From Diphasiastrum complanatum (lineage: Eukaryota; Streptophyta; Lycopodiopsida; Lycopodiales; Lycopodiaceae): DNA of 64,000 nt. The stretch covers positions 22,825,605 to 22,889,604 of the forward strand of contig CM055113.1 of NCBI GenBank assembly GCA_029204225.1, given 5' to 3'. Positions 10,780 through 21,193 of the stretch are shown piece after piece. The number at the start of each line of letters is the position of its first letter. The stretch's first letter is position 1. Made by a program: the position numbers and the translations under genes. The notes under the pieces were generated by a model. It made no database searches. It saw only the letters and a list, made by a program, of their open reading frames with translations, and was not told the origin of the DNA.

Positions 10780-13700
10780 TTACAGATCTATGTTGAGATC
10801 AATATCTTTCATGTTCTTAAATGAGGACAAAATGCGATCAGGATTGAAATTTTCACTTACCGATAAACTTTCCATTTGGCGATGCATAGACTGGCGATGG
10901 TTTGATAGGTTAACATTTGCTTGCCGGTGCCTTTCCTGTTGATAAGCTCTTCCCTCAAGTAAATTTCTTACTCTATCAGTTTCGGCCTGAATTTTCTGCA
11001 GTATTTGCATTCTTTGCAAAGCCTGGCAAACAGAAAAGCCATTCAATTGGCCAACATCAGCGTTTATTAAAATCAACCGTTCAGCTTCAGAAAAAAATGT
11101 CTACTACCCACAAGAAGCGACATTTTTAGCACATGTTACAGCCATTAAAAGAACTGGATAGTTTAGAAAGAACGATTCACGTTCATTAACCATCACATTC
11201 TGCAAACTTGAACTGAGGTAAACTCCAGGTTTGCAACTATTTCAGAACCACAGAAAAACCTTCACTCTCTTCATGCTTTCAGCTCTAGAATGTTTATCCT
11301 CAAATTCAAGCTGGCGTTCCACTACTCTTCGTGCATTCTCTAGCTGCTTTTTCATGATAAAGTTTTGTAGGAGCAAGTCTGCCTCATGAGCTTTTGCCGT
11401 GAGTTCCTGAAAGAAAATTGGTTCTATCATGCTCCTTATTAACTGAAAATAAAAACTTGTGACACTAATTGACAATAATTCTCAATCCTCAGACATCAAC
11501 ATAATAGCTAAAAGACATCTTTAACTTGTTACGAAGAAAGAGAGATTATAAAATTGACAACGTCCACCTTTCAAGGATGAAAAGGCTAGCTGCTTCACAG
11601 CCTGAAAATTAGTCATGTGATACTACTAGACAAAACTAACTCTTTCCTGTAGTTTGTCAGTGATTGTTGAGGCTTCTGTAGACTTTGTTACAGTTTCATG
11701 TACAGGAAAAGAAGAAAACCTGCACTTTTTGATCTCGTTCGGCCTGGGCTTCTCGTATAACATCTTGCCGTTGCTTTTCCTTTATTTCCTCTTTTTGTTT
11801 CTTATCTGCTTCAGCTTGCTTCTGCCTTTCCTCTTGCATCTTGATTTTGCTTCTTAGTTCCTGTGCAACGCAAGATAACAACCATGCCCAAAAGGATTCA
11901 TTGGTGAACTTGGCTGGTTCAGTGTCTTCCATAAATTTACAACTATCTCAAGTCAAAACAATTTGAGCCAGTTATATGCATCTAAAACTACAACGGAGTT
12001 AGTACGCTAGGTTTTGGCTTTATATATGGGTGTGTCCCTGGCCAAGGAATAAAACTCCAGACCTTGAGGTGGGAAAAGATGCCAAACAATATGCCATATT
12101 TCAGGGCTAGATGGAAAATAAGTTGATGAACTTTAAACACTTTTGTGAGACACCATAGATAAGCCACCAACAATTCTAGCATACAGCTATAAAACCCCCT
12201 TCTTTTGATACATTGGCACTTAGGGGTCCTATTTCCACACACAAGTCCGAAGAATAGCTCTTGCCTCCGTTGCATCATGCATAGGCGCAAACTCATTCAG
12301 AAGTGCTTCTTGAACTTACCCCAAGTGCCACAGTTCCCATTCTTTTCCTAGTTCTCAGATGTTTCAGCGTTTACCATACCGCATTGGAGATTTTTCTGGA
12401 CACGCAGATCTTTACATTATTCCCATGGAGCGTTATGATCTTATCCCTGGTGCTGATTGGTTTGCATCTCTTGGAGCCGTTACACTGGACTTGACACAGC
12501 AGACATTGACATTTGTACTTGATGCAGTTACACACTCACTCTTTGGCATTGATTCTCAGGGAGACTTCCAGTTGGTTACCGGGAAGCAGTTTATGCGTAG
12601 CCTGCCAAAGGCTGACGATGCAGGTCTTCTTTCCATTCAGAGTACATCAGTTGCTGCTTCACTTTCACCATCCGTGGGTCCTCTTCCTCGGGTTGATGCT
12701 GCTTCGGATTTACAGGTTGTTGCCGTGTGCCTTGCGCCTATATGCCTTGATTCACAGATATCGTATTCAGTGGTCATTCCTAGTTTCATTGATATAGAGA
12801 CCGTATACCTTGGTGGTATTTCTACTATTGCTTTTGCGCATACTTCATATTGCCCTCCTGGTTCGGTGGTTGGTGCAGTATCTTCTCCATTGGTCTCTAT
12901 ATCTCCATCTCTTGAGTCTGTTATGGCCGATGTTCCTGCTGATTTCTATGGGGTTCTTCATGGGTCCACGTTTGATGGTTCCCTCGCTATTGGTGATCAG
13001 GTTGTATCTTCTTTCACTTTACTCCATGGATCTCTGCTTGAGGTTTGTGATCTGCCTCATGATATTTCTACGGTTCCTGACATGATTCATGCGCCTTTGG
13101 CCCTTACTGTTACACATTTTTCATCCGAGGATATTTGCCAGATGGTCACTAATACTTATCTAGGGTATTTATATGCTGGGATCTTTCTAGATGAGTACAC
13201 AGACATCCTTCCGTCTCCTGGTGTTTCTACATATAGGTTTGTTGCAGTCCATGCCGATGGTATACACTTTTGGGTTCATGCGACTGATTCCTTTTTACCT
13301 CTTGATATTTGGCATTCCTGGTTATTACGTATCGCTTGGATTTCATTTGGACTTATTGCTTACACTACTGCTTCATTTTCAACTATGGATATATGGCATT
13401 CCTGGTTATTACATATAGCTTGGTTTTCATTTGGACCTGTTGATTGGTGCTGGTTTTTTCATATTATTGATCGCCTATGGTGCGGATATCTCTATGATTA
13501 TGCATGTGGCTCTCTATCTGTTCCTTGGATTTTTGCTCATTGTCAGGCTTGGCATATCTATCATTTCAGGTTGCTCCATATCGCTTGGTCTCCGATGCTA
13601 AGTTGCCACTTTGTTCTGGTGTTTCGAGACCATCAGGGTACCTTGAGAGAATTCCTTCTCCTCTCTTGGATAGTTTTTGGGGATGTTGCCGCCATATACT

Positions 13701-16700
13701 TCAGTGTTGCTCATATGTGCTTTGATACTCATTCCCAGCTACACGTGGATATTGCTCTGATGCTTGCTACTGATGTTGCGGAACCTATTCCTTGTTCCAG
13801 TGCAATTATTCTATTCCTCACTTGTGCGCCTGGTGTGTACTTTGGGATTACACTTGCGGCCAGTTCCGATGGGTCATCCGATTCTCCATCCGTTTTTGGT
13901 GTATCCTATGATGGATTGGCATGTCCATATGAGGCCATTCTGGATGAGTTTTTCAGCTACAGTTTGTCAGTTGGGGCCTCTACTATTTCTAGATTTGTTG
14001 CTACTATTTTCATGCATCATGTCTTTTTAGATAATGCATTGATTTCTTGGACCTTCTGGAGCTTTTGGCATGCTACTCTTCTCGTGATATGGGCCTTGAG
14101 GGTACCGTATGCCATTGCTACTTCTCATTCATGGGCCCTATGGATACCTTGGGCTTTTGACCATGTTGGTGCATATTTCTCCATTTTAAGCTCTCCTTTG
14201 TCAGGATGATCTCCTTGGTGCTAGTCTTCCGATGTTGCTATCTTTTCTTGGGGCACCTTGCACATATGCTTGATGGTTACGTGTATCATGCGGCTATTCG
14301 CGATGAGTGTCCATCTCTTTTCCAGTTTCCTTATTGGCTTCCTGTGGCTAATGCAGTTCTACCTTCTCGGGCTTTTTTTGGATACCTTGATGCTCGAGAG
14401 CTTATTACCCGGGCCAGTTCTCATTTACAGCATGTTCAGCAGCGTTATCAGACCTCAGTTGATCGTCACCGCCGCCATGTTGAGTTTCAGCTTGGAGATA
14501 TGGTTTATCTATGCCTACGGTTTGCACGTCATCATTTTGTCCAGGGCCATGCTTCTACTGAGAAGCTTGCACCACGTTATTATGAGCCTTATCGCATTTT
14601 GGAGGTTCTTAGTCCAGTTACATATCGCTTACAGCTTCCTACTTCCACACGCGCCTGTGATGTATTCCATGTCAGTTTATTATGTGCTGCTATTGAGGAT
14701 GACACTCCTTGTGATGCTGAGTTTCCTACTGCTCCAGAGTTATTTCCATTTTTACCTGCTGCTATATTCGTCTATACCATAGTCGACGCCGCCCGCAGAT
14801 TCAGTTTTTGGTCCAGTGGGATGGCCGTCCTATTGAGGAGGCCATATGGGAGCCTATTGATGTCTTTATCATACACCATCACTTGCGGATCAGGCTCATG
14901 CTCTTGCTGCACTTGTTGATTCCTCTCATCAGATGTTGTTCTAGCTGTTGATGCATTAAGTCTTGCTTATGTGATGCTTTCATAGCTTAGCTTTAGATCA
15001 GCTGTGGCTTTATTCGTAACTGTGTGAGTAGTGTTAGGGGAGGTAGAGTTAGACAAAAAGTAGAAAACTAACTAAAAGTAGCATCTATGCATAGTTAGGA
15101 ACCTATCCAGTAGTGAACTAACCCTTGTTGACAGGCGGGAGGGCTATACTACGCAAGAGCTTCGACCCTACAAGGAGGACGTGTATGCACTACTCCATGA
15201 TGACGCCTTGATGTTTGCAGGTGAATTTCAAGTTCCAATTTCAAGCTTTGAATTAGCCCTTGAGCCTTGAGGGCCGAGGCTTGGGCCACCCTTGCAAGTT
15301 GGAAGTTTGAACTTTGAGCTTCATCCCATGTTCTATGTTCTAGCTTTAGAATTGAAACTTGTGATTTTAAACTTGTAAGATGTGAATTGTAACCCTTCGC
15401 CAATCCTTGCGTGCAGGACCTACCACTGTTGCACGTCGCAGGACAAGGGGAGAGGCTTCCAGTTCTCGAGCCCTCCAGGACGAGGAGCCACTAGAAGATG
15501 AAGACGACTTAGAGACCTCAGAAGATGAAGACAACAACGAGGATTCCTCAGAGGATGAGAGTGATCCATCTGATGATGCTAATAGCATTGATGCTCCTGA
15601 GCCTGCACGTGCGAGCGGGTCACAGCTTCCACGAGTGACTAGGAGGAGGTATTAGGCTTTAGTTTGCCTTGGTCAAGGTCCCAGGACTTAGGAGACTGGC
15701 CCATTTGCATTTAGTATTTAGTATTTTGGTTAGTTTATAGAAATTAGGAGTTGAATTTGAAGTTTTAGATTATAAACTTGAGACTAGTTACTAGCAGATA
15801 GTAGTTTGTTATCATGTGTACAACGTTATTACCATTTGGCATTTATGGATGAGTTATGAGTTAAAACTACATATATGATTCAAGACTCAGGTAACAAGTT
15901 TACATTTTGGTAATGTTCAAATGTGGAATAATTCAATTATCAATGTCGACTGTCGAATGGGATTTGTACTCACAGTATCTCATATATAGAAGTTAGTAAT
16001 TACTACTTAGTACTGTTACTTGTAAACTATTAGAAGTTAGTACTATAATCTATTACTTGTTAATAATTAAAAGTTACACAATGCACATTGTATACATTGT
16101 CATTTTCGTGAAATTCGAATCATTGAATCTTTGCTAATTAACAACCTGGAGAAGCCGATTCTTTCCCAATTCAAACACAGTTTGAAAGGCGATTCGAAAG
16201 GTACCATAAAACATTGCTTGTGACAATCAATCACACCAATAGATCATGAGTCTAGACTCTTTTTACTTTTCTAGAGTCTAGAATTTCCCGCAACTTTTTT
16301 TTCAAAAACTACGGCTACTAATTTGGAATTTTCAAGGGTTCTTCTTGACATTGTAGAGGCTTTTTCACACTTTTAGGCTTTTCAACATTTCTTCTTTGAG
16401 AAAAAAAGAAACTCAAGATTTTATTCAACAATTCAAAATCTCAATTCAAAATGCTGAATATTGTTAATCAAATCACAATTCATATGTGATTTGAATTTAG
16501 TCAATTTGAGTTGGTTTGGAGCCATGGTAGCCCATAAGTTCAAGCTCAGTTCCCAAGTGGGAAGATCAGACATAGGAGTTTGCCATCTAGGAACATAATT
16601 GCAAACACATAGTGGAAAGCACCATAAATAGATGAGCAGACTGGAAGATATGATTCATGGATATCTTAATGTAGTGTAGACAATCTGGGTAGAGTATCTA

Positions 16701-19700
16701 CCTGACCAGAGGTTGCTTATGATATGTGTCCTAAAATGTGCTCAATCAAGTTGAACTATGGTTGAGGCCAAATAACCCAACAACCATGACGATCTTATAC
16801 ATGATACCTAGTACTGCAAAGTATTGGCAGCATCTCTCCAAGGTTTCAATGAAGCCGAGCTATACACGAGAAGTAGGAGATACAGTCTACATGGGGGTAC
16901 CTTCAAAGACGAAGTTGCTATTGATAGAGAAGTACAACAAGATTGTGGCCCGTGGTATATCGTAAGAGTGTGACTGCATGCTACTGTTAAGACAGCACAT
17001 CATCGTGAAGCACTACCGCCAAGTGAAAGGTTATTGGTGAGAACAGATACTTCAAAATAAGAACTATGTGAACTCTGCAAAAAGGCTGCTCAATTTAAAT
17101 CTATTGATACAAAAACTCATTCTTTACATTGTAGCTGGCCCTTGAAATGAAGATGCTAAAGACTTCTTTTATGTGTTTTCTTAGCAAAACAACCCACCTC
17201 CTGTCTTTGCTCATACTCATGTGCCCTCTTTTGCATGATATTATGAAAATTTCCAACAGCTGCTGCATGCCGTTTTTCGGCATGCTTGCGTGCCTCTGCA
17301 TTTTGTTGTGCTCTTTCCTTGTTTTGCTGCTCCATAAACCTTTGTCTTTCTAAATCCTTTTGATGCATCTCTTCCTGCTTCCTTCTCAGGCTCTACATAA
17401 TCATGAACAATGTTGCTTGTTGATAAACAGGACCTTAGAAATTGAGACATTCAACTTTTCTCATTTTTTAAACAGTATCATGTGACAGGGCAGGGCCACA
17501 TTGCAAAACTGCAACTTTTGCATCCTAAATTGACCCTGGCCTGAGATGATTGATACTTTGTTTCACTACAAGGGTGTGCCTAGAATGTACCATTTTATTC
17601 CTTATCACCTCCGAGTCTTGAATGTTCTAGCTTACTTAAGCTTCTTCAGTAAACAAGGTTACTGAAGCAGCGCAAAAGGAGGTGAGGTGACTTAGTTACA
17701 CTAAATACATTGTATTACAAACTGTAGCAACCTGATCAGCTTTACAGACCAAAGATCATTAGATTGAATTGTTAAAAAAACGTCAATCACCACCTCTTGT
17801 TGGATTTCTTGCATCCTCTCCAGTTGTTTTCGAAACTCCTCTTGTTTTTGCAGCCTTTCCTGTTCTCTTCGAACTGCCTCACGTTGCAACTGCCTCTAAT
17901 TTCCACAACTCAACTCAAGCACGATGAAGATAACTTAGAAGCTTATAGAATAATAATAATATAGGTGTTGTCATAAAAAAATGAACCTATCATAGACTGA
18001 AAAGCAGTCAATAAGAGGAGAACTAGAAAAGAAGAGGGACTTGTCAGCATGTTTACAGATTGCTCTTGCTCTGCCTGCATGAGTTGCTGTTCCCGTAGGT
18101 ACCTTTCTGCCGCCATTTGCTTGCTCTTCTTATCCAATTCTTCTTCCTGAATGCAGGCTATGATTTAATCTGTGACAGCTATGATGAAAAAATGAAAGAC
18201 TACCAGTTATTAGCTCCTGCTCATGTAATATGTCATTATTTTGCTGTTTTAGCTCGTTCAGCACATTCTAAATTGGATTCAGAATTTCAGATCTAGGCTA
18301 AATCAAGAATAATTAAACGAAACACATTATTACAGTAATCATTACAGAAACTTGATAGCTTTTTTACCTCTTTTAACTTCTGCAGTTCCCTGTGTCTCAA
18401 CTCTTGTTGCCATTCTTTTTCCTTCCTAATCTTCTCTTGCCTCTGATCAGAATATCATTCACTTCCAAAGACTCAGCTTGGCAAGCTCTATTTAAACATG
18501 CACTTCATTTCAAGCCTGACACTTCTACACTCACTCCCTACTAGTAGTAGCTCACAAAATAGTTGAAAGTACTAACAGTAAAGGTGGTCCTGGATGATGT
18601 TTTATGATTCAGTAGCAGTAAATGATATTCTGAAAATGTCTTCTTTTCCTTTAAAAGGACATGGCATGAATACCTTCTTTTCTTCCAGTTTGCGTTCAGC
18701 TTCCACCCTCGCTCGGTTATCTTTGCTCATTTTCTATAGAGATAAAACAGCCTTGTTTCAAATAATCATCCCCAGGTAGCATTGTCTTATCAAGGTTTAC
18801 TGTAAATGATTTAGAAGGCAAATAACAGTCTATTTCAAGACTAGTCTACCTGTCTCTGAGCTTCATACTTTGCCATCTGTTCCAACTCCCTTTGTTGTCT
18901 TCTGCGTAGAACTTCAAGCCTATTTCTGTCCTGTGTAGTAACTTGACACGATGAATTTTTGCAAATCATGGTGAGTTTCTCTATGGAACTCAAAATTGCT
19001 ATACCAGAAGTACTGGTTTCTAGACTCTTAGATTCACCTCTAAATATTCTTCCAATGGCGTTCTTACTTACAAGCATGAAAGTAGCCTCAAGCTTCCTGT
19101 CAGTCAAAGCATACTTGACAAAATAACGAAATAGTTTCTTTCGACCTTGTCAAGCAAATCGTTGTCTCCCATATATTTTTTATGGCCAGCTGCATATGCT
19201 GCACGTTTTGCTGCCAGTTTATCTTCCATCTCCTTTTTTATTATGCAAGATCTCTCTTCTTTAAGCCTCCGCAGCTTCTCTAAACGAACAAACAAGCACA
19301 AACGTCCCAATTGAGTCAAGTTAGAAATTGCATCATTGTGCTTGGGATGTGAACGCTCTTAGCCACATGGATAGTTTGACGTGCTCATCAGTGCCTGACC
19401 TGAAGACGTAGGTAATCCAAGGCACTTTAGCATTGCGTATTTCTCTCATTTTTTTATCTAAATTGACAAAATACCTATCAAGCTAGAGTAGGTTTGACAA
19501 GATCAAAGAAACCAGATAAACGCTACTTGATTGGATCTTTGAGTATGTATCTGCTGAGTATCCCTTAGCCCTTCGTTGCAGCAAAACTCATGTCTTTTAA
19601 AAGATTAAACTTTGCAAAACTTTCTGCTGCCAAATATTAAGCAAATCTCATAGATGGTTGTAAAATCAACATAAGATATAGGGGACATCAAGAAGAATGT

Positions 19701-21193
19701 GAATAGCTTTGGATTGTAAATAGTTTCTTATATAAGAAATACTCTTGCATTGTGCTAACAAATAAAGGCCAATACGAATCATATATGGACGCAGGTCCGT
19801 ACCTACACTCGCATGCATGTAATATAGGTTTATGTTCAGTGTATAGGCTGTGTACCAGCAAACCAAACCAGACTAATGCTTAAAGAAACTAAGCTTATTA
19901 AAACCCTAGAAAACTACAGATGCATAGGTAAAGCACAACACCACCACCTAAACATTCAAATTTGAACTAAAACATGCTAATCTGCAAGAGGCAAAACATA
20001 AGCAGCTAGAAAATTATCAGGTATAGGTCAGATGTATTTCAAGGAGCCATATCATTTTGGGACTACAGATATGGCATACTTCAAATACTCGTATAGCATG
20101 CAGACATTGGTGGCAACATCAACTACTAACATCCAACATTAAGGCTCGCAAAATATCCCCTGAAGGCATAATGCATGTATGAGTGGAAGCGATTACAAGC
20201 TCATAAGAAGGACGTTTGGGCTTTTTTACCTTTCCTTTGAACCTCGTGATGCTCAAATTTAAGCTGCTGAAGCTCCTTCATCAGACCTCTTTCTGTATAG
20301 GCATCTGGAGGCCTGTGCAGCAAAAAGAAGTTCGTCATGCATCATGACAGCAGAGTTGACTCAGACTAATATTTTGAGATTGAAAATGGAAAAGATCACT
20401 GCAAAACCATAGCAATACAAAAGGATCTAAGTCGCAGATACCTAAAAACAACCTCAGATGGGTCAATTCCCAGGTGAAGGCACGCCTGCAGAGATCTTGG
20501 GCTTGAAAGCTTCATATCAGGATCTGTAGTCAAAATTTTAGATATGATGACAAAGAGTGCTATCCATAGCCCTAATTACTAGTTCAACGCAGAGAGAGGG
20601 AGGGGAAAGGAGTCTTTTCTGGAAAAATAGTCGAGTAAAAGATTGAACAATCTCAAAACCTTATATGGCAACTTTAATTCTTGCACTAGGTTTATCAAGA
20701 GAACGCTTTCCTCATGTCTGCAAGTTCTATTTAGTTATAATCATGTGAACCTGGTAATGGGCGATGCACAATGCCAAACATTACCAGTTGCCTCTTCGAG
20801 GTCATCAAGTGCAAACATCTTCTTATTTCTGTCTCGCGGGGTTCTGTACTTCTTGGCATCGCCAGCATCCTTTCATTGAAGGCATAAAATTGATTTAGCT
20901 AAAACTTATCAAACCACAAAACAGCAAGCGACTTATTTATTAGAGAGGAGATTGGAAGGTGGAAGGGAACGAAATTGTGGAAGCCAAAGGCCATTCGTTA
21001 TCTTACACCTAGTGGTTGGTAGCTTAACAGCATCTGAAGGAGCAAAAAGCACCGATGACGAACCAAATATGCATCTGGACTGGAATTTATGGAAAGAACA
21101 TAATATCACGGATTCTACCTTACAAGCCTTGAGCATGCGCTGTGTCCAAATATCCGGATGCGTTGGAGAGTCATGTGAGCCACTACCTTGCAT
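10780..21193 (-). CDS. Coiled-coil protein, CCDC177-like (predicted flagellar/ciliary), 14 coding exons
   Basis: Coding exons (minus): 21193-21119, 20869-20785, 20523-20442, 20312-20230, 19279-19146, 18930-18850, 18733-18674, 18442-18368, 18146-18057, 17895-17794, 17392-17198, 11860-11726, 11406-11266, 11022-10780 (TAA). All junctions are GT-AG and phases match, giving 526 residues. The start is the first in-frame ATG after a stop at 21374-21376. N-terminus: FALDDLEEATG, then LSSPRSLQACLHLGIDPSEV, closely resembling what I recall of human CCDC177 (LTSPRSLEAC). From about residue 105 almost everything is a charged R/K/E/Q coiled coil with no membrane segment or catalytic motif. A tail (ENFNPDRILSSF) follows. 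CCDC177 relatives occur in ciliated lineages, so a role in the sperm axoneme is inferred. Odd points: the 5.3-kb intron 11 holds a Ty3 remnant, and the donor after 11266 could instead lie after 11260 (two more residues). Gene model confident; function moderate. Confidence 0.86.
12297..14209 (+). CDS. Ty3 protease fragment followed by a long unrecognised ORF (616 codons from 12359)
   Basis: From the ATG at 12359 the frame stays open to a TGA at 14207-14209. Residues 1-55 match the C-terminal half of a Ty3 retropepsin (YIIPMERYDLIPGADWFASL, then a TLDLTQQTLTF strand). The catalytic Asp region would lie upstream and is missing. After about residue 90 I see no RT (no LPFGL or YxDD), RNase H or integrase core in any frame. 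Instead there is a Ser/Val/Ile-rich part and then a Trp/His-rich part with a repeated DIWHSWLL.IAW.SFG phrase (near 13303 and 13387). A thymine-rich coding strand lowers stop frequency, so openness alone does not prove function. It may be a non-autonomous element's own protein or a degenerate replacement. Confidence 0.5.
13303..13434 (+). repeat. Two imperfect 48-bp repeats in the intronic ORF
   Basis: Segments near 13303-13350 and 13387-13434 share TGGCATTCCTGGTTATTAC and TCATTTGGAC and translate to the same DIWHSWLL.IAW.SFG phrase. They are spaced 84 bases apart, so frame is kept. A weaker third version of the phrase occurs near 13549-13594. Confidence 0.8.
14206..14905 (+). pseudogene. Ty3 chromovirus integrase tail and chromodomain (in host intron)
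   Basis: The frame from about 14280 encodes the C-terminal part of a Ty3 integrase: a QRYQTSVDRHRRHVEFQLGD segment, KLAPRYYEPYRILE, the VTYRLQLP strand and DVFHVSLL. After a frameshift near 14790, the sequence encodes FLVQWDGRPIEEAIWEPIDV, a chromodomain. The integrase zinc finger and DDE core are not present upstream. Together with the protease fragment this identifies a chromovirus-type element on the plus strand, opposite to the host gene. Confidence 0.88.
14934..15171 (+). mobile_element. Probable 3' LTR (U5-like end) of the intronic Ty3 remnant
   Basis: After the chromodomain frame ends, a segment beginning TGTTGTTCTAG runs to CGACCCTACA. Its last ~115 bp are strongly similar to the U5 end of the large Ty3 element's LTRs at 44863 and 57074 (inverted): both contain AACTAAAAGTAGCATCTATG, CATAGTTAGG, TTGTTGACAGGCGG and GGGCTATACTAC. 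No matching 5' LTR is present in the intron. Confidence 0.6.
15407..15655 (+). other. Acidic low-complexity open frame without ATG
   Basis: About 80 codons are open before TAG. An Arg-rich start (VARRRTRGEASSSR) precedes a run of Asp/Glu/Ser (EDEDDLETSEDEDNNEDSS). There is no ATG, and the frame is preceded by CCTTGCGTGCAG, which could act as a splice acceptor. It may be a retroelement terminal region or an exon-like remnant. No family is recognised. Confidence 0.3.
18204..18267 (-). other. Possible alternative exon of the coiled-coil gene
   Basis: Between coding exons 8 and 9, a 64-base segment is open in the required frame and flanked by TTTAG and GTAGTC. It encodes a glutamine/asparagine-rich stretch (NVLNELKQQNN...). 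It ends in phase 1, which does not fit the main acceptor of the next exon (18146). It does fit a second AG four bases further on (exon starting 18142). Using both would add 20 residues. This could be a cassette exon paired with a shifted acceptor, or chance. Confidence 0.35.

Larger units (their letters stand above)
11861..17197 (-). other. 5.3-kb intron 11 of the coiled-coil gene
   Basis: This intron is several times longer than most others in the gene and contains the plus-strand Ty3 remnant (12297-15171) plus about 2 kb of non-coding DNA. It begins GTGGGT after the exon ending at 17198 and ends in a GTTGCACAG acceptor before the exon starting at 11860. No further minus-strand coiled-coil exon was found inside it. 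In 15656-17197 I see only AT-rich sequence. Confidence 0.8.

Noticed and set aside
12513-14782. Several Leu/Phe-rich plus-strand frames overlapping the intronic ORF
   Set aside because: Shadow frames of thymine-rich sequence; the informative frame is the one with protease, and the integrase-tail frame at 14.2-14.9 kb.
16738-16965. 75-codon plus frame with KPSYTREVGDTVYMG
   Set aside because: Slightly protein-like, but too short and unmatched to support as a gene; lies inside the host intron.
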